Positions 21,344 through 31,501 of a stretch of 64,000 nt of DNA are shown in pieces; positions within the stretch are counted from its first letter, which is position 1; each line of letters starts with the position of its first letter. Under the pieces are notes generated by a model, which saw nothing but the letters and a program-made list of their open reading frames with translations, was not told where the DNA came from and did not search any database. Source of the stretch: Gautieria morchelliformis (taxonomy: Eukaryota > Basidiomycota > Agaricomycetes > Gomphales > Gomphaceae); assembly GCA_015179125.1 (NCBI GenBank), contig WHVA01000032.1, positions 310,001-374,000 of the forward strand, written 5' to 3'. The translations under genes were made by a program, and so were the position numbers.

Positions 21344-21922
21344 TGTTATGGGACTTATAGTGCCATACAGGGACATTGGACATGATGGAAATTACAGTAT
21401 ATAGTCCTATCTATGGACGTACTGAATAGCTACCTCAGGAGAGAGGTACAGAGATGGCATATGCCTTGCCAAGGCTGCTGTAGGCACACAGCACAGGAGA
21501 TACAAGATTCTTTTCTATTATATTCCCCTGACTAGCCCCACTGATTACGAACTGTATTTCATGTTGATAGGAGCTTTGTATGCTGCTCCAAGGTCCCATC
21601 TTAAATACTTGTCAGTAGGACAAGTATCCCCATCACTGTTCCTGCCCCACAGCTGTATGCAGCCTGTGGAGCATTTCCTATATCAAAGGACATTATCCTG
21701 ACCCATTCACTCACTATCTTGAACACTGGCAGTCACTACTATTATAGTATAAGTAGCTACCATAAATGTATGAACAAAACATCCAGAAAAACACTGTTTC
21801 ACCCCCTGAAGTCATTGTAGACTTGTTTGATAGCTACAGAGCTTAATTTTTGATAGTTTTCTCTAATACTTTGTTGAGAGTTTGCTATAATTTGTTACAC
21901 TATACTGCTCCAAAAGCGAACA
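21344..21922 (+). mobile_element. Probable 5' LTR of a truncated gypsy element
   Basis: TGTTATGG...GCGAACA gives TG/CA ends, with a TATA-like TATTATAGTATAAG near 21735, and TGGACCCC follows within three bases as a possible tRNA primer site. A gag-like gene begins about 470 bp further on. No second copy in the window confirms the borders. Confidence 0.45.
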
Positions 21923-22394
21923 CTTTGGACCCCTTGTTCCTCCGTTATCACCTATTTCCTCCTCAACTCGGTCACATGACCTACTCCAACTGGTGACGCG
22001 CTCGCTCCACAGAGCTTACTCAGCTCATGCATACATTGCACACAGGGGTGCACTAAGGACACCCTACTCCCTGAGCAATCAGAATTCATTATTCTGATTA
22101 ATCTGATATTAATTCTAAAAGAGCACTCAATCCCAAGGAACTGGGCAGGGGTTGGACTGTTCCTGTTTGATGGGCATGAGGGAGAAGAATGGGAGAACAG
22201 AGCATCTGAGTATGGGAAATAAACGCATCATGACAATCAGGCTGCAAGATGCGGTCACGCTGGAGAACGTCCAGATGGCCCTCCGCTCACGCGGGGAACG
22301 CGAAGCACCACGTCAAAGCTCACGACAGTCCGCAGCTAGTGAATGCGGTCACGACGTGGAAGACCCGCGATGAAAGGAACTGGACAGGCAGCGA

Positions 22395-23189
22395 ATGCCA
22401 CCACCAGCCATCCCGGTCAAACAGGACGTGAGGTTCAGAAATGAACCCCAAGTGAAACCGGCTGCCCCAACAGACAGTCGCAAGACAGTCCAACAGATCG
22501 TCAGGGAACAAGTCGCCTCAGAGCCTGACTCTGAGACCACGACTGAGAGCTTAGAGCTCGAAGTCAAGCACTGGCAGCAAGAAGAGGCCGCAGCCGCACA
22601 CCGCCATACGCGGGCCCTCGAGCTGCTGGCGAAGAACGCTGAGGAAGCGGTGGCCCAAAGCCACACCACTCAGCAGCCCGATGAACAGCTCACGCGAGCC
22701 GTGCAGGACGCACGACAAGCGCACGCAGCCTACAACAGCAGGCTGCGGATCCGCAATGCGGGACTGACCGGGGACACCAGACACAAAATGACCCCGGACT
22801 CGAGAGCACAAAATGCTCCCGATCCCGAGCCCGACCCAGGCCCGGGGTCCATCAGGGCATACAACAGCCTGCCCCGTGCGGCATCACAGCCGTGTGAACG
22901 ATCCATGGCCCCAACAGAGGGCCAGGGCATACCGGATCAGGCTGACATCATACCACTGGAGCTGTACGATGGGATCACACGGATGATCCATGTGGCGTTG
23001 GCAGACGCCGCCGACACAGACCCAGAGAAGTCTGTGCTTGCAAAAGCTGGCGTAAAGCTGGCTCACCCCGAGCCATACGCCGGGGGATCTGACCTCGAAG
23101 AGTTTGAAATCTTCGTCGCAGCCATCTTACAATGGCTGAAAATGAACTGCCTCCTAGGGCCAACCAGCATCGACATGCAGGTCAGCTAA
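22395..23189 (+). pseudogene. gag: gypsy gag, N-terminal half, truncated
   Basis: ATG at 22395 opens 264 residues: a charged, Gln/Ala-rich helical region (TESLELEVKHWQQEEAAAAH) and then the start of the retrotransposon capsid domain (KLAHPEPYAGGSDLEEFEIF, LQWLKMNCLLGPTS). The frame stops just where the capsid domain normally continues, and no knuckle, protease or RT follows. Gag proteins form the particle that packages element RNA. It lies in the spacer of the large inverted repeat. Confidence 0.75.
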
Positions 23190-23900
23190 ATCTGAGCAGC
23201 TTTAATCCCTTCCACAAGAAGCAAGGTGACCTCCTTGAGCCTTCTGCAATGTTGAATGCCGCAGTTGTCCATGGTCTACCAGAAGGAAAACGTGTCGCAC
23301 ACGTGGGCGCCTGACGCGTGGTCACAGGACGTGTTCAGCACCGCTAACTTAGCAGGTGCCCATATCAGGTACATTATCAAGTGTATCCATTCAGCTTGAC
23401 CCACCTCCACTTCAAAAACACTCTATTCCTGGCCCTGGGGGTGATGATGGCAAGATCATAGACGGTCCGGAGGTTGAGTAGGGTTGGCAGGCCACGTGTT
23501 GGTGTCCCGAGCGCAAGGAAGAGCATGGTATTTGGTATGCATGAACAAGGCCTTAGCGTGCCAACCTGAACCAACCCGGTTCGGTGGAACCCCCAAGTGC
23601 AGCAAGGGGAGGGTCGGTGAATGGTCGGTCCTCTTCATGCGCCTGGCAGACACGATAAAACCTCAACACAAGTGAAAGTACCCTTTTTTTCTTTATTTTT
23701 GTTTTATGTGTTATGTTTTATGTTTTAGTTTGGTGGGTGCTGGCCCACCTTCAAGTCAAGTTGCATGACCACACATGACGAAATCTCAAATTAGCCATTT
23801 TTATTATCAAGATCAATGTCTTAGAAGACAGATTAAGCTCTCAAAGCTTAACAGTTTTATAACTAAGAAGACCTTAGATGTGATAGTACCAGCTACAGTA
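23190..23900. other. No gene seen
   Basis: Mixed sequence after the truncated gag. A 23687-23735 stretch is T-rich with a repeated TTTTATGT word. I find no domain or repeat with a second copy in the window. Confidence 0.5.
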
Positions 23901-25088
23901 ATGGTAAGCATGAATCTGAAGATGAATCAGACATATGAAATAGCATAGGAATAATATTCCATACCCATATCTGACAAAGACTTACCTGAGATTAGTGATA
24001 TGTCCATATATATATGCAATTGTATGTTCACCTTGGTAAATCACTAGACTAATGAGAGATTTCTTATCCCAAATCTCACTTTTCCGCCAAAGCCTCAGGG
24101 TTTGAATTGAGCTCAGAATGGTTACTATCACAACTCCAGTGTCAAAAAGGATTACAGTAACATTACTGATGGTGTCCACTGTCAAAGGTATTCAGAGACA
24201 AATCAGGCAAATACAGACCCCTAGGTCTGACTCCTGAAGACATTGTTAGTATAAATCCATACAGGAAGTCCTAGTCAGTACTGACAAAATCAATCTATTA
24301 AATTGTGGTGAACTAGCAACATTGCAGTTGTTCCAAACAGACTGGTACTATATCCAGTGAAATGAGTTTATGCTATTTATACAAAGTCTACACAGGGACA
24401 TACCACTTGAGTGATAATAGCACCAAGAATAAGCAGCCCAAGAACACCCAAAACTCTTTGATTTTGAAGGGAAATAGCATAGGTGTGAGCTAGCAGTAGG
24501 CCTAGACAAGTAAATTGTGTTGATCTTTCTACTTCAGAAATATATGGGTATAATCCCTCACCCTGTATTCCAATGATAGAAAGAACAGTGCAAGCATCAC
24601 TGAGGTGAACAACAGTGTTACATTTCCTCCAAATATGTGAGTCTCTAGGTTGCTTTTGCATGAGGAACGAAAATCATACTAGGTGCTCATTCAAATCAGT
24701 TGGGGTGTTACACATGAGAACCATAGACGTAATGCACCTCAGCGGAAATGTTAGATAAGTTAACATATATCCAAACAAGAAGCGAAACCAAGGGCATGTA
24801 ACGAGCAAGTAAATAGAGAATGGTGCCGAGCCTGACGGTCTTGCACCAAATGTGGCTGATCTCAGATGGCAGTGTGAGAAGCGTGCCGAAGAAGGGTAGT
24901 GCTGTGCAAGAAGTTATGGAACTCGTGGAATAATTAGACGGGACATGTACACATACCAAGCCCTGCGAAGGCGGCATAGTTGATCGCAAAGCTAGTTCAG
25001 GTAAGTTGTTTTGCATCGCACTCAATGTAGTAAGTACGGACCTGTCCGATACTACCTGGATTTCAGCCGAGGGGTCCGCCTGAGACAT
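23900..25088 (-). CDS. DUF6533-type seven-helix membrane protein
   Basis: ATG at 25088 (MSQADPSAEIQVV). Recognisable pieces in order: INYAAFAGL before an intron at about 24960, FFGTLLTLPSEISHIWCKTV then GTILYLLARYMPL, the helix ISLQNQRVLGVLGLLILG, and NVTVILFDTGVVIVTILSS with SLISLVIYQ. This is the pattern of the DUF6533 family, fungal membrane proteins that look like receptors but have no proven ligand. Introns are short with GT-AG ends. The 3' end is uncertain because the last helix region (about 23900-23980) has no clean frame. Same family as the two genes at 55.8 and 59.2 kb, but clearly diverged from them. Confidence 0.65.
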
Positions 25089-25839
25089 GATATAAGAAAG
25101 AAAAACTGGGATTCAGACGAGGGACTAAGTTTTGCGTAGCGATGTGGGGATGGAGTAGCAGATCACGAAGGTCCATATATAAGATTCTGGCCATGGGTGC
25201 TGCCAGGTCAACAGATATTCACAGCACCATATATCAGTGCCGAAGCATGGCACAATTTACAAGGGGTAAGTCTGATTAACGAAGATTCTATGTAAAAGAA
25301 TGAACGTTAGCAATACAACGTCGAGGCATCAGATATAGTGATCCGCCCGGGCGAGTAATTGACGCTGGTGCTCTTGCCAGGAATTGGTCATTACATCTGA
25401 TTTGCCTGGGCGGAATGGAACCCAAGGCCCATATAAACTTGTCATGTAGGCACCCTGGGCACTCATTGACGACTCACAGTGCAGTGTCAGCGTAACACCA
25501 CATGAAAACCAACTGCGACACAGCTCACTGATGTGCATCAAGATGTCGCATCTGCGGCGTGTTACTTATCAAGGTGAGAACACGAGGAAACGAGATGATA
25601 TGAGAGATCTGGCTGTCTAGCTCAATACCCAGAGTTGGCACGTGGTTGTAATTCTATAGCGATGCTGGATATGGGGACACGAGACGTTTCCCAGTTTGGC
25701 GGCATGTCCTGTACGACGTGAGAAGCGGTCGTATGAAGAGACTATCGAATTTAAACATGGAGCACGACAACATGGTAACCGCGATATTGTGCATTCGGCG
25801 TATCGGATGTGACGGTGATGTAGAGCTGTGCCGACCGGG
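25089..25839. other. No gene seen
   Basis: Region upstream of the DUF6533 gene. It contains short unrelated open frames only. Confidence 0.5.
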
Positions 25840-25893
25840 CTTGGAGGCTTAATCTGTTGTTAAACCAAGATGAGGCCGTGAGACTCTTAATCA
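25840..25893. repeat. Half copy of the arm-end palindrome
   Basis: CTTGGAGGCTTAATCTGTTGTT then AACCAAGATGAGGC and GAGACTCTTAATC match 28609-28667 and, inverted, 17725-17800. Confidence 0.75.
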
Positions 25894-25894
25894 C

Positions 25895-26289
25895 ACCCCA
25901 CCCCCGCGCTCTCATCCCCAGAAGGCGGCCAGGAATCGCCTCCAGTATTCGCTTCTCTAGCCGACCGCGAGCGTCGCCGAAAGGGCAAAGCAAGGGCAAG
26001 GCTCAAAAGAGGTCCCCGGCCGCGTATCTCGCGGGGGCAGCCGCCCTCGCAAAAAAAAGCACCACATTTTACCTCTGTGGACCCGCAGCCCCAGGATGCT
26101 GCGACCGCAGCAAGTCGAGAGGAGCGGAGGGGACAAGAGCGGACGAGGATACGAGCGGAGACGGGGGGCGAGCCGTACAGAGAGAGGGCGGGGTGACCAT
26201 GGGGTAACGCTGATGACTCTACACCGGTACACCTTCACGCTGCGGCCAGATGGCAGGCCGACTTCAAGAGTGTGGAAATCGGACTGGTG
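25895..26289 (+). pseudogene. 5'-truncated copy of the proline-rich gene at 41756
   Basis: The frame with HPRALIPRRRPG, SPKGQSKGKAQKR and SRGAEGTRADEDTSGD follows the same order as SPQGDRASSPPF, RRKGKAKARFK and GRGAEERRADEGTSGD in the gene at 41756-42466. Small indels shift the frame near 26205, and the first half of the gene is absent, cut at the palindrome copy ending at 25893. Function unknown. Confidence 0.6.
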
Positions 26290-26779
26290 ACCGTGTCGTT
26301 ATTTATGCAGTCGATGTGGCCACGCCGGCAAATGTTTCAAGCTCGCAGATGTGATTTTGCAGTTGCGCGATGGGATGACGCCGCGATTGGACTTTTAGGC
26401 TAGAATTTGGAAGGGAGAGCCTGTTTGGAATGTCATATACTGCCAGATTTGTATCAATTCACGGTGTAATCACTGATTCCGAGATTTTCGTGTTGGGTCC
26501 CTCGTGATTAGATAGGCCCCACGTTGGATTCGCGAAAGGCTTACGGTACTTATGAGTCGTCTGAGCTCTACGGTCCGATTAGGCAATCAGTGACTCACCT
26601 TCACCTTCACATTAGATCGAAAACATGTTCGTCCTCCTTCGTGACGGCAGGGATGCGCTACTAGTCATGGTGGCCAACTTACACAGGCAGGACTCAGCTT
26701 GCGTAGGTAATGTTGTATCATGTGGAGGTAGCCGCTAATATTTGGAAACTTTTATACTGACCTAGTATAGAGAGCGGCG

Positions 26780-27100
26780 TTGACCGTTCCTACCAGAGTA
26801 CTCCGTGCTCAGAGCCCTGGCAAGGACACCACCCGTTGCCTAATTGCCTTGACGAGATGCTTGATACCACCATCAGTGCCTTCGACGAAGACATCGTCCA
26901 CCGAGCCTCTACCGGAGAATATACCGCTAATGAGGACGCTGAGGCGCTGCATGAAACGGCTGGCGCGAGAAGCGCTCACAGTCCATTCACCCATCGGAAC
27001 GAGAGCCACACGTTCCCTGCCCTGCAGCTCGAGATCATGGCGCACAACCTGGCCAGGATGGTCGTTTACAAGGTTTGTAACTCGGGCTCTCCCTATCATG
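26780..27100 (+). pseudogene. Hypothetical coding block, copy 3
   Basis: Contains SAFDEDIVHRASTGEY in frame, with a shift before and after relative to the other copies. See the entry at 19433. Confidence 0.4.
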
Positions 27101-27404
27101 CTGTCAGGCGCCTATATAGCCTAGGGACCGATCATATCTGGCCTCAAATCAAATTAGAGTATGTCAACATACAATCGCTTCTCAGATCATGCGGGTCATA
27201 ACAGTTGGGCAGTGGACTCAGTGCCTGGATTTTATATTGAACAAGCAGATATTTATAAAATTACACCATGAGCCTGCTGAAGATTTTTAGCCGAGGTGCC
27301 AACGCCGGGCCATATGATGTGCAGGTAACAGAGCCGGAATTGATCGTCGTTGCGTGACATTTATTTTCGGTGCTCAGGCCTCAGGCATCAGGTCTCTAGC
27401 GTGC

Positions 27405-27412
27405 TATAAAAG
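27405..27412 (+). promoter_or_regulatory. TATA box of the 27461 gene
   Basis: CTATAAAAGC lies 49 bp before the ATG. The left-arm copy has AATAAAAGC at the same place, so its TATA box is weakened. Confidence 0.55.
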
Positions 27413-27460
27413 CGTGGGCCAGTTATTTTATTGATTCAGCACCGTGCCATACCATCGACA

Positions 27461-27686
27461 ATGCAACTCCAAATCACCCTCCCAACACTATTCGCATTAG
27501 TCTGTCTCTCAGCCACTGCCCTAGGCAATCCATTGGCAGGCCGGTGTGCCATTGCTTGCCGTTTTCCGCTCCCCCCTTGCCCGTCACCCCCAGTCTCACC
27601 CTGCGACTGCTGTGGTACGTACCTATATATTGCTCCAAAATTGCCCAAATATAAACATTAACCTTGCCCTTATTATCTTAGAATGA
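27461..27686 (+). CDS. Small secreted cysteine-rich protein, right-arm copy
   Basis: ATG at 27461, exon 1 to 27614, intron 27615-27681 (GTACGT/TTAG), last exon 27682-27686. Exon lengths add to 159 bases, 52 residues plus stop. Signal sequence LFALVCLSATALG, then AGRCAIACRFPLPPC and CDCC with a final Glu. Compared with the left-arm twin it differs at a handful of residues and by one residue in length, while all six cysteines are kept. That, and the conserved splice sites, support a real gene. The secreted destination is inferred; function unknown. Confidence 0.68.
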
Positions 27687-28632
27687 AGGCGTATTACTCC
27701 ATACGCTGTCGTCACCTTCATAAACCGCTTTTATTAATTCCAAGCATCAAAAAAGTTTTTTTTTTTTGGGGGGGGGCATTTATCAGGCGGAAGTACTTAC
27801 TAAGTAGCGAGGAATGACTCAGAATATTGTATACTTGGTCGGCGCACAATGCTTCCAATCCCCTCCATCCAAATTTACCTCATTACCGAATTGTTATTAC
27901 TTTATGTTCAGTTCGGGTGTCATGAGCAGCTGGAATGGTAGTCTAAACCCCTCCATCCATATTTACCTCATTACCGAATTGTTATTGTTTTATCTGCAGT
28001 TCGGGTGTCAGGAGCACCTGGAATCATGGTAGTCATTATTGCTTTCTTCCCTATGTCGCGCGTCAGGCGGCCACTGGTGAAGAGTAAATGGGAAGCAGGA
28101 TGGTCATCCTTGTTATGAACCTTTCGGTTCTCCGAGACGTCCAGCGAGTCACTACGAGGCTCACTCATGTTTCCGAGCAATCCGAAGACATCCGAGGTGC
28201 ATACCTATGAATACAAGTATAGGCTCGATAGATAATAGGAGAATGGACCGTACAAGTCAATAGAAACATCAGGAGAAATAGAGGTGAGATCCGATGCACC
28301 GTGCCGGATCTGCAGGTAATGGGGGTGCATATAGTAAACCCGGACCTTGCTTCCCTATCCCACATCATCTTCAGTTTAGCCACTGACCGTTAATGTTCCC
28401 AACTCCTTTACAACAATTTTTCTCCTATGCCTCAAACTTAACCCCCGACTGCATTCATATAAATGTAGCTCATATTTCTACAGTAAATAACTCATTCTTA
28501 GCCGGTCACTCTGAGTTCCTTCGCTCCATAATTCAACCTCTCATCTGCAAGTCGTCGAGTTCCTCTCACCTCACACAAACAAACAACAAACTCATTAGAT
28601 TAGCCTTGACTTGGAGGCTCAATCTGTTGTTA

Positions 28633-28706
28633 AACCAAGATGAGGCTTTGAGACTCTTAATCTGTTAACGATTACAGATTAAAAGTCTCAAGGCCTCATC
28701 TTGGTT
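28633..28706. repeat. 35-bp-arm palindrome at the outer end of the right arm
   Basis: AACCAAGATGAGGC...CTTAATCTGTTA, loop of four bases, then its near-perfect complement ending GCCTCATCTTGGTT. Three mismatches in 35. The left arm retains only part of it. Confidence 0.8.
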
Positions 28707-28787
28707 CAGCAGACCCTATTGTCACTACACACACCAAGCCGATATACGTATGGTAATGGCGGGGTTATTGTTATATGCGGGTGTCGT

Positions 28788-29348
28788 TTACGTTCGCCAT
28801 CGGGCTCTGTCCCTCTGTGCCATCACTGCTGCTTCGTTAAGTAGGGCCGCGTACTTCTTCTTCCTCTCGTGTTTGATGCTCGATGGATTCGTCAATGGGC
28901 CCATTGAGGGATATTTTGGTACGCTCCTTCCCTCGCTTTCCTCTGCATCGCTTACTCTCGCTTCTCCCCCTCCGTGGTTTTCTCCGGTCATCCCTTCCTC
29001 TCTACACACATCTTTGCCCTCATTTTTCTGCGCCGCCTCATCCCTCACCTCGTCAATCATTTCCACTGTCACTCTCTTCAGTTCCTTGTCTTCTTCGGCT
29101 GGACTCCTTGGTTCCTCCCTTTCGTTGGTCACATCTCCTGTCATCCTCATTCGTTCTCGTCGCTTCTTCCCCTCTGAGGACTTCTTCAATTTCATCTCGG
29201 TTTCACCGTTCCTTCTGGAGCTCTCCCTCAACCATATCCCCTCCTTTTCTTTCTGACTCTCCTCCGAGCATTTCAACAAGCTCTCTCTTCGGCTCTTCGT
29301 CCCCCTGCCTCGATGACTCTTTACTCGTGATCGTGTGTGGAAGGTCAT
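28788..29348 (-). CDS. Charged Lys/Glu-rich hypothetical protein
   Basis: ATG at 29348 (MTFHTRSRVKSHRGR) gives about 186 residues without a stop, rich in Arg, Lys and Glu (KEKEGIWLRESSRRNGETEM, KYAALLNEAAVMAQRDRARW at the end). The composition is biased, which can itself keep a frame open, and no domain is recognised. The GC-rich end and helical charge pattern make a coding role possible but unproven. Confidence 0.3.
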   Translation of the reverse strand: MTFHTRSRVKSHRGRGTKSRRESLLKCSEESQKEKEGIWLRESSRRNGETEMKLKKSSEGKKRRERMRMTGDVTNEREEPRSPAEEDKELKRVTVEMIDEVRDEAAQKNEGKDVCREEGMTGENHGGGEARVSDAEESEGRSVPKYPSMGPLTNPSSIKHERKKKYAALLNEAAVMAQRDRARWRT

Positions 29349-30118
29349 CACCTGTCGCACATGTCGAATGGGTGGCTTTCGCCTCGGCTTTTGGTGAGGA
29401 TTGAACAGAGTATGCGAACAGATTCTAGGTGTAGGGTCGGGGTGCGGGCAGTACCCCGCGAACTTTATCACGCTTGCATTCTTCAAGAGCGCACCTTATT
29501 TGGCCACACATGTCTGGGCCTCTCCAGCAGTCCTTTGAATTTGTATGTTACTGTTTCTGGACCATATACCTTGGCATGGACAGTCCGAAGTTATGATTTC
29601 CCGACTCTCAAAAACAGCACGCAGGAACTTCTTTAGAATCTTAGTACGTGCCTGCTATGGTAGCGTGCGACTCTCAGGCTTGCCAAGTGGAGTACGTTAT
29701 TCGACGTACCCGTTTATGCCAAAAGATTATGGCTAGAATGACTGGGAGGCTCCACCACACGAGCTTTGTCCATCATGATCGGATCATATATAGACAGCGA
29801 GGCCAGCTCCCTCTGTGCACCAGTGACAATCTCCTTCAAGTTGGAAAGTCACCCGAAGACAATGTCCCTAAGTTCTTGAAACAAACCCGACGTTTCCAGC
29901 CCTTCTAAGCCAGTGTAAATATCCGGTTATCAGAGATTGAAAATCCATAATTGTGATACGCATATGCACGAAGAGGAATATCGAAGCTTACGGTACCTGT
30001 CATTACAGTGTGACGCCACAAACGTTTTTATAACTCCGCCCGTTTGGTACACTAATTTCCATACTCTACGACCTGCCTGATCTCTCGACGAGGCTCACTA
30101 GCTTGTGTTCCGGCAAGC
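29349..30118. other. No gene seen; upstream region of Caf1
   Basis: No supported gene. The final 200 bases before 30119 would be the promoter and leader of the deadenylase gene. Confidence 0.5.
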
Positions 30119-31501
30119 ATGATTCGAGAGGTCTGGCAGACGAACTTGGAGCTGGAGATGCGAAACATTCGAAGCGTTATTGACCACTACCCATACGTGG
30201 CGATGGTATGCTGCCTCCATACTACGCTGTTTACCACAGTCCTCCCTGGTCTTGTTACTGACTCACTTTCATCTCTGATGTTTGCAGGATACCGAATTTC
30301 CCGGGGTGGTAGCGCGTCCTATTGGCTCATTCAAAACATCTTCCGACTATCACTACCAAACGATGCGGTGTAATGTCGAGCTGCTCAAACTGATACAGAT
30401 TGGTATCACATTGGCCGATGATGATGGAAACTACCCTCAGGACGTTTCAACTTGGCAGTTTAACTTCCGTTTTAGTGTCAAGTGAGTCCAGGTGTATTGA
30501 CCTGTTAAACGTTTGTTACTGAGGCTCAGCTTGCTGTCTCCCACCTTAGTGATGACATGTATGCTCCAGACTCTCTTGAACTACTTCAAAAGTCAGGCAT
30601 TGACTTCCAACGGCACGAGGAGTTTGGCATCCTACCGAATGACTTCGCCGAGCTTCTAATCACCTCGGGTCTGGTCCTGTCTGATATAACAAAGTGGATA
30701 TCTTTCCATAGGTAGATTTCCCCATGAAACGTTCTTTTACATTGAATGAACATGTCGTGCAGTGGATACGACTTCGGGTATCTGGTCAAACTTCTCACAA
30801 ACGCCTGTTTGCCAAACGACGAGAAGGAGTTTTTTGATCTTCTTCACATTTGGTTCCCGTCCATATACGATGTTAAATTCATCATGCGAGCTTGTAAACC
30901 GTTGAAAGGTGGTCTGCAAGACGTTGCAGATGACCTCGGAGTACGTGATGTCGGTTGCTTTCCATACTTTCTAATGCCTATCGAGTAGCCTTGCGCGTTC
31001 GACTCACATTTTTTGTCTTTTTAGGTAATGCGAATAGGGTCATCTCAAGCAGGCTCCGACTCCCTTCTTACATCTGCGACGTTCTTCAAGATGCGTGAAA
31101 TATATTTTGCAGACAAGCTGGATGATGACCAGTTCAACGGGACGCTTTATGGACTGGGATCTTCGTATGCCAATGGCAACCTCGTCTCCGAACCTGACCG
31201 TGCAGGGGCGACGCCGGCAGAACGAGACCGCGGCCCTCCTCCACCCACACCACAGCAGCAGCATCAGCAGCAACAACAACAGCAGCAACAACAGCAGCAG
31301 CAGCAGCAACAGCAACAGCAGCAGCAGCAGCAGCAGGGACAGCAAGGACAGACTTTAGCTGGTCCCCCAGGTCTGGCAAGTGGCGTTGCTACACCTGGTC
31401 TTGGCGGTGGGTTCCCTACACCGCTGGCCACGCCATTTGCACCAGGCATGGGCAATCCATTCGTACGGAATGCCATGGGCACCGTGGGTGGAGATCGGTA
31501 G
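30119..31501 (+). CDS. POP2: Caf1/Pop2 deadenylase, CCR4-NOT complex subunit
   Basis: Five exons: 30119-30205, 30288-30481, 30550-30711, 30763-30940, 31025-31501; the lengths sum to 366 codons. The protein is a DEDD-type 3'-5' exoribonuclease that shortens poly(A) tails within CCR4-NOT in the cytoplasm. The catalytic Asp and Glu are in DTEFPG (residues 30-35), the third acid in SGYDFGYL, the fourth Asp in SQAGSDSLLT. The WQFNFRF and DFQRHEEFG blocks are typical. After the roughly 260-residue nuclease domain there is a low-complexity tail: a Pro-rich stretch, a Gln tract of about 29 residues (31255-31335), then Gly/Pro-rich sequence ending MGTVGGDR. The start ATG opens with IREVWQTNLE, the normal N-terminus of the family. 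A complete, probably functional housekeeping gene. Confidence 0.96.
31254..31338 (+). repeat. CAG/CAA trinucleotide repeat
   Basis: Mixed CAG and CAA codons encode the Gln tract of the Caf1 tail. Mixing of codons would slow slippage. Confidence 0.9.

Larger units (their letters stand above)
26292..28706. repeat. Right arm of the large inverted repeat
   Basis: Reverse-complement match of 17725-21195, lacking the second hypothetical block and the 19908-type gene. Between the arms lie about 5.1 kb. Confidence 0.8.

Noticed and set aside
22152..22395. Extra small genes before the truncated gag
   Set aside because: Overlapping short frames in the leader without homology; the gag ATG at 22395 explains the region.
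31040..31380. Poly-Leu and poly-Ala frames antisense to the Caf1 Gln tract
   Set aside because: They are shadows of the CAG/CAA repeat.
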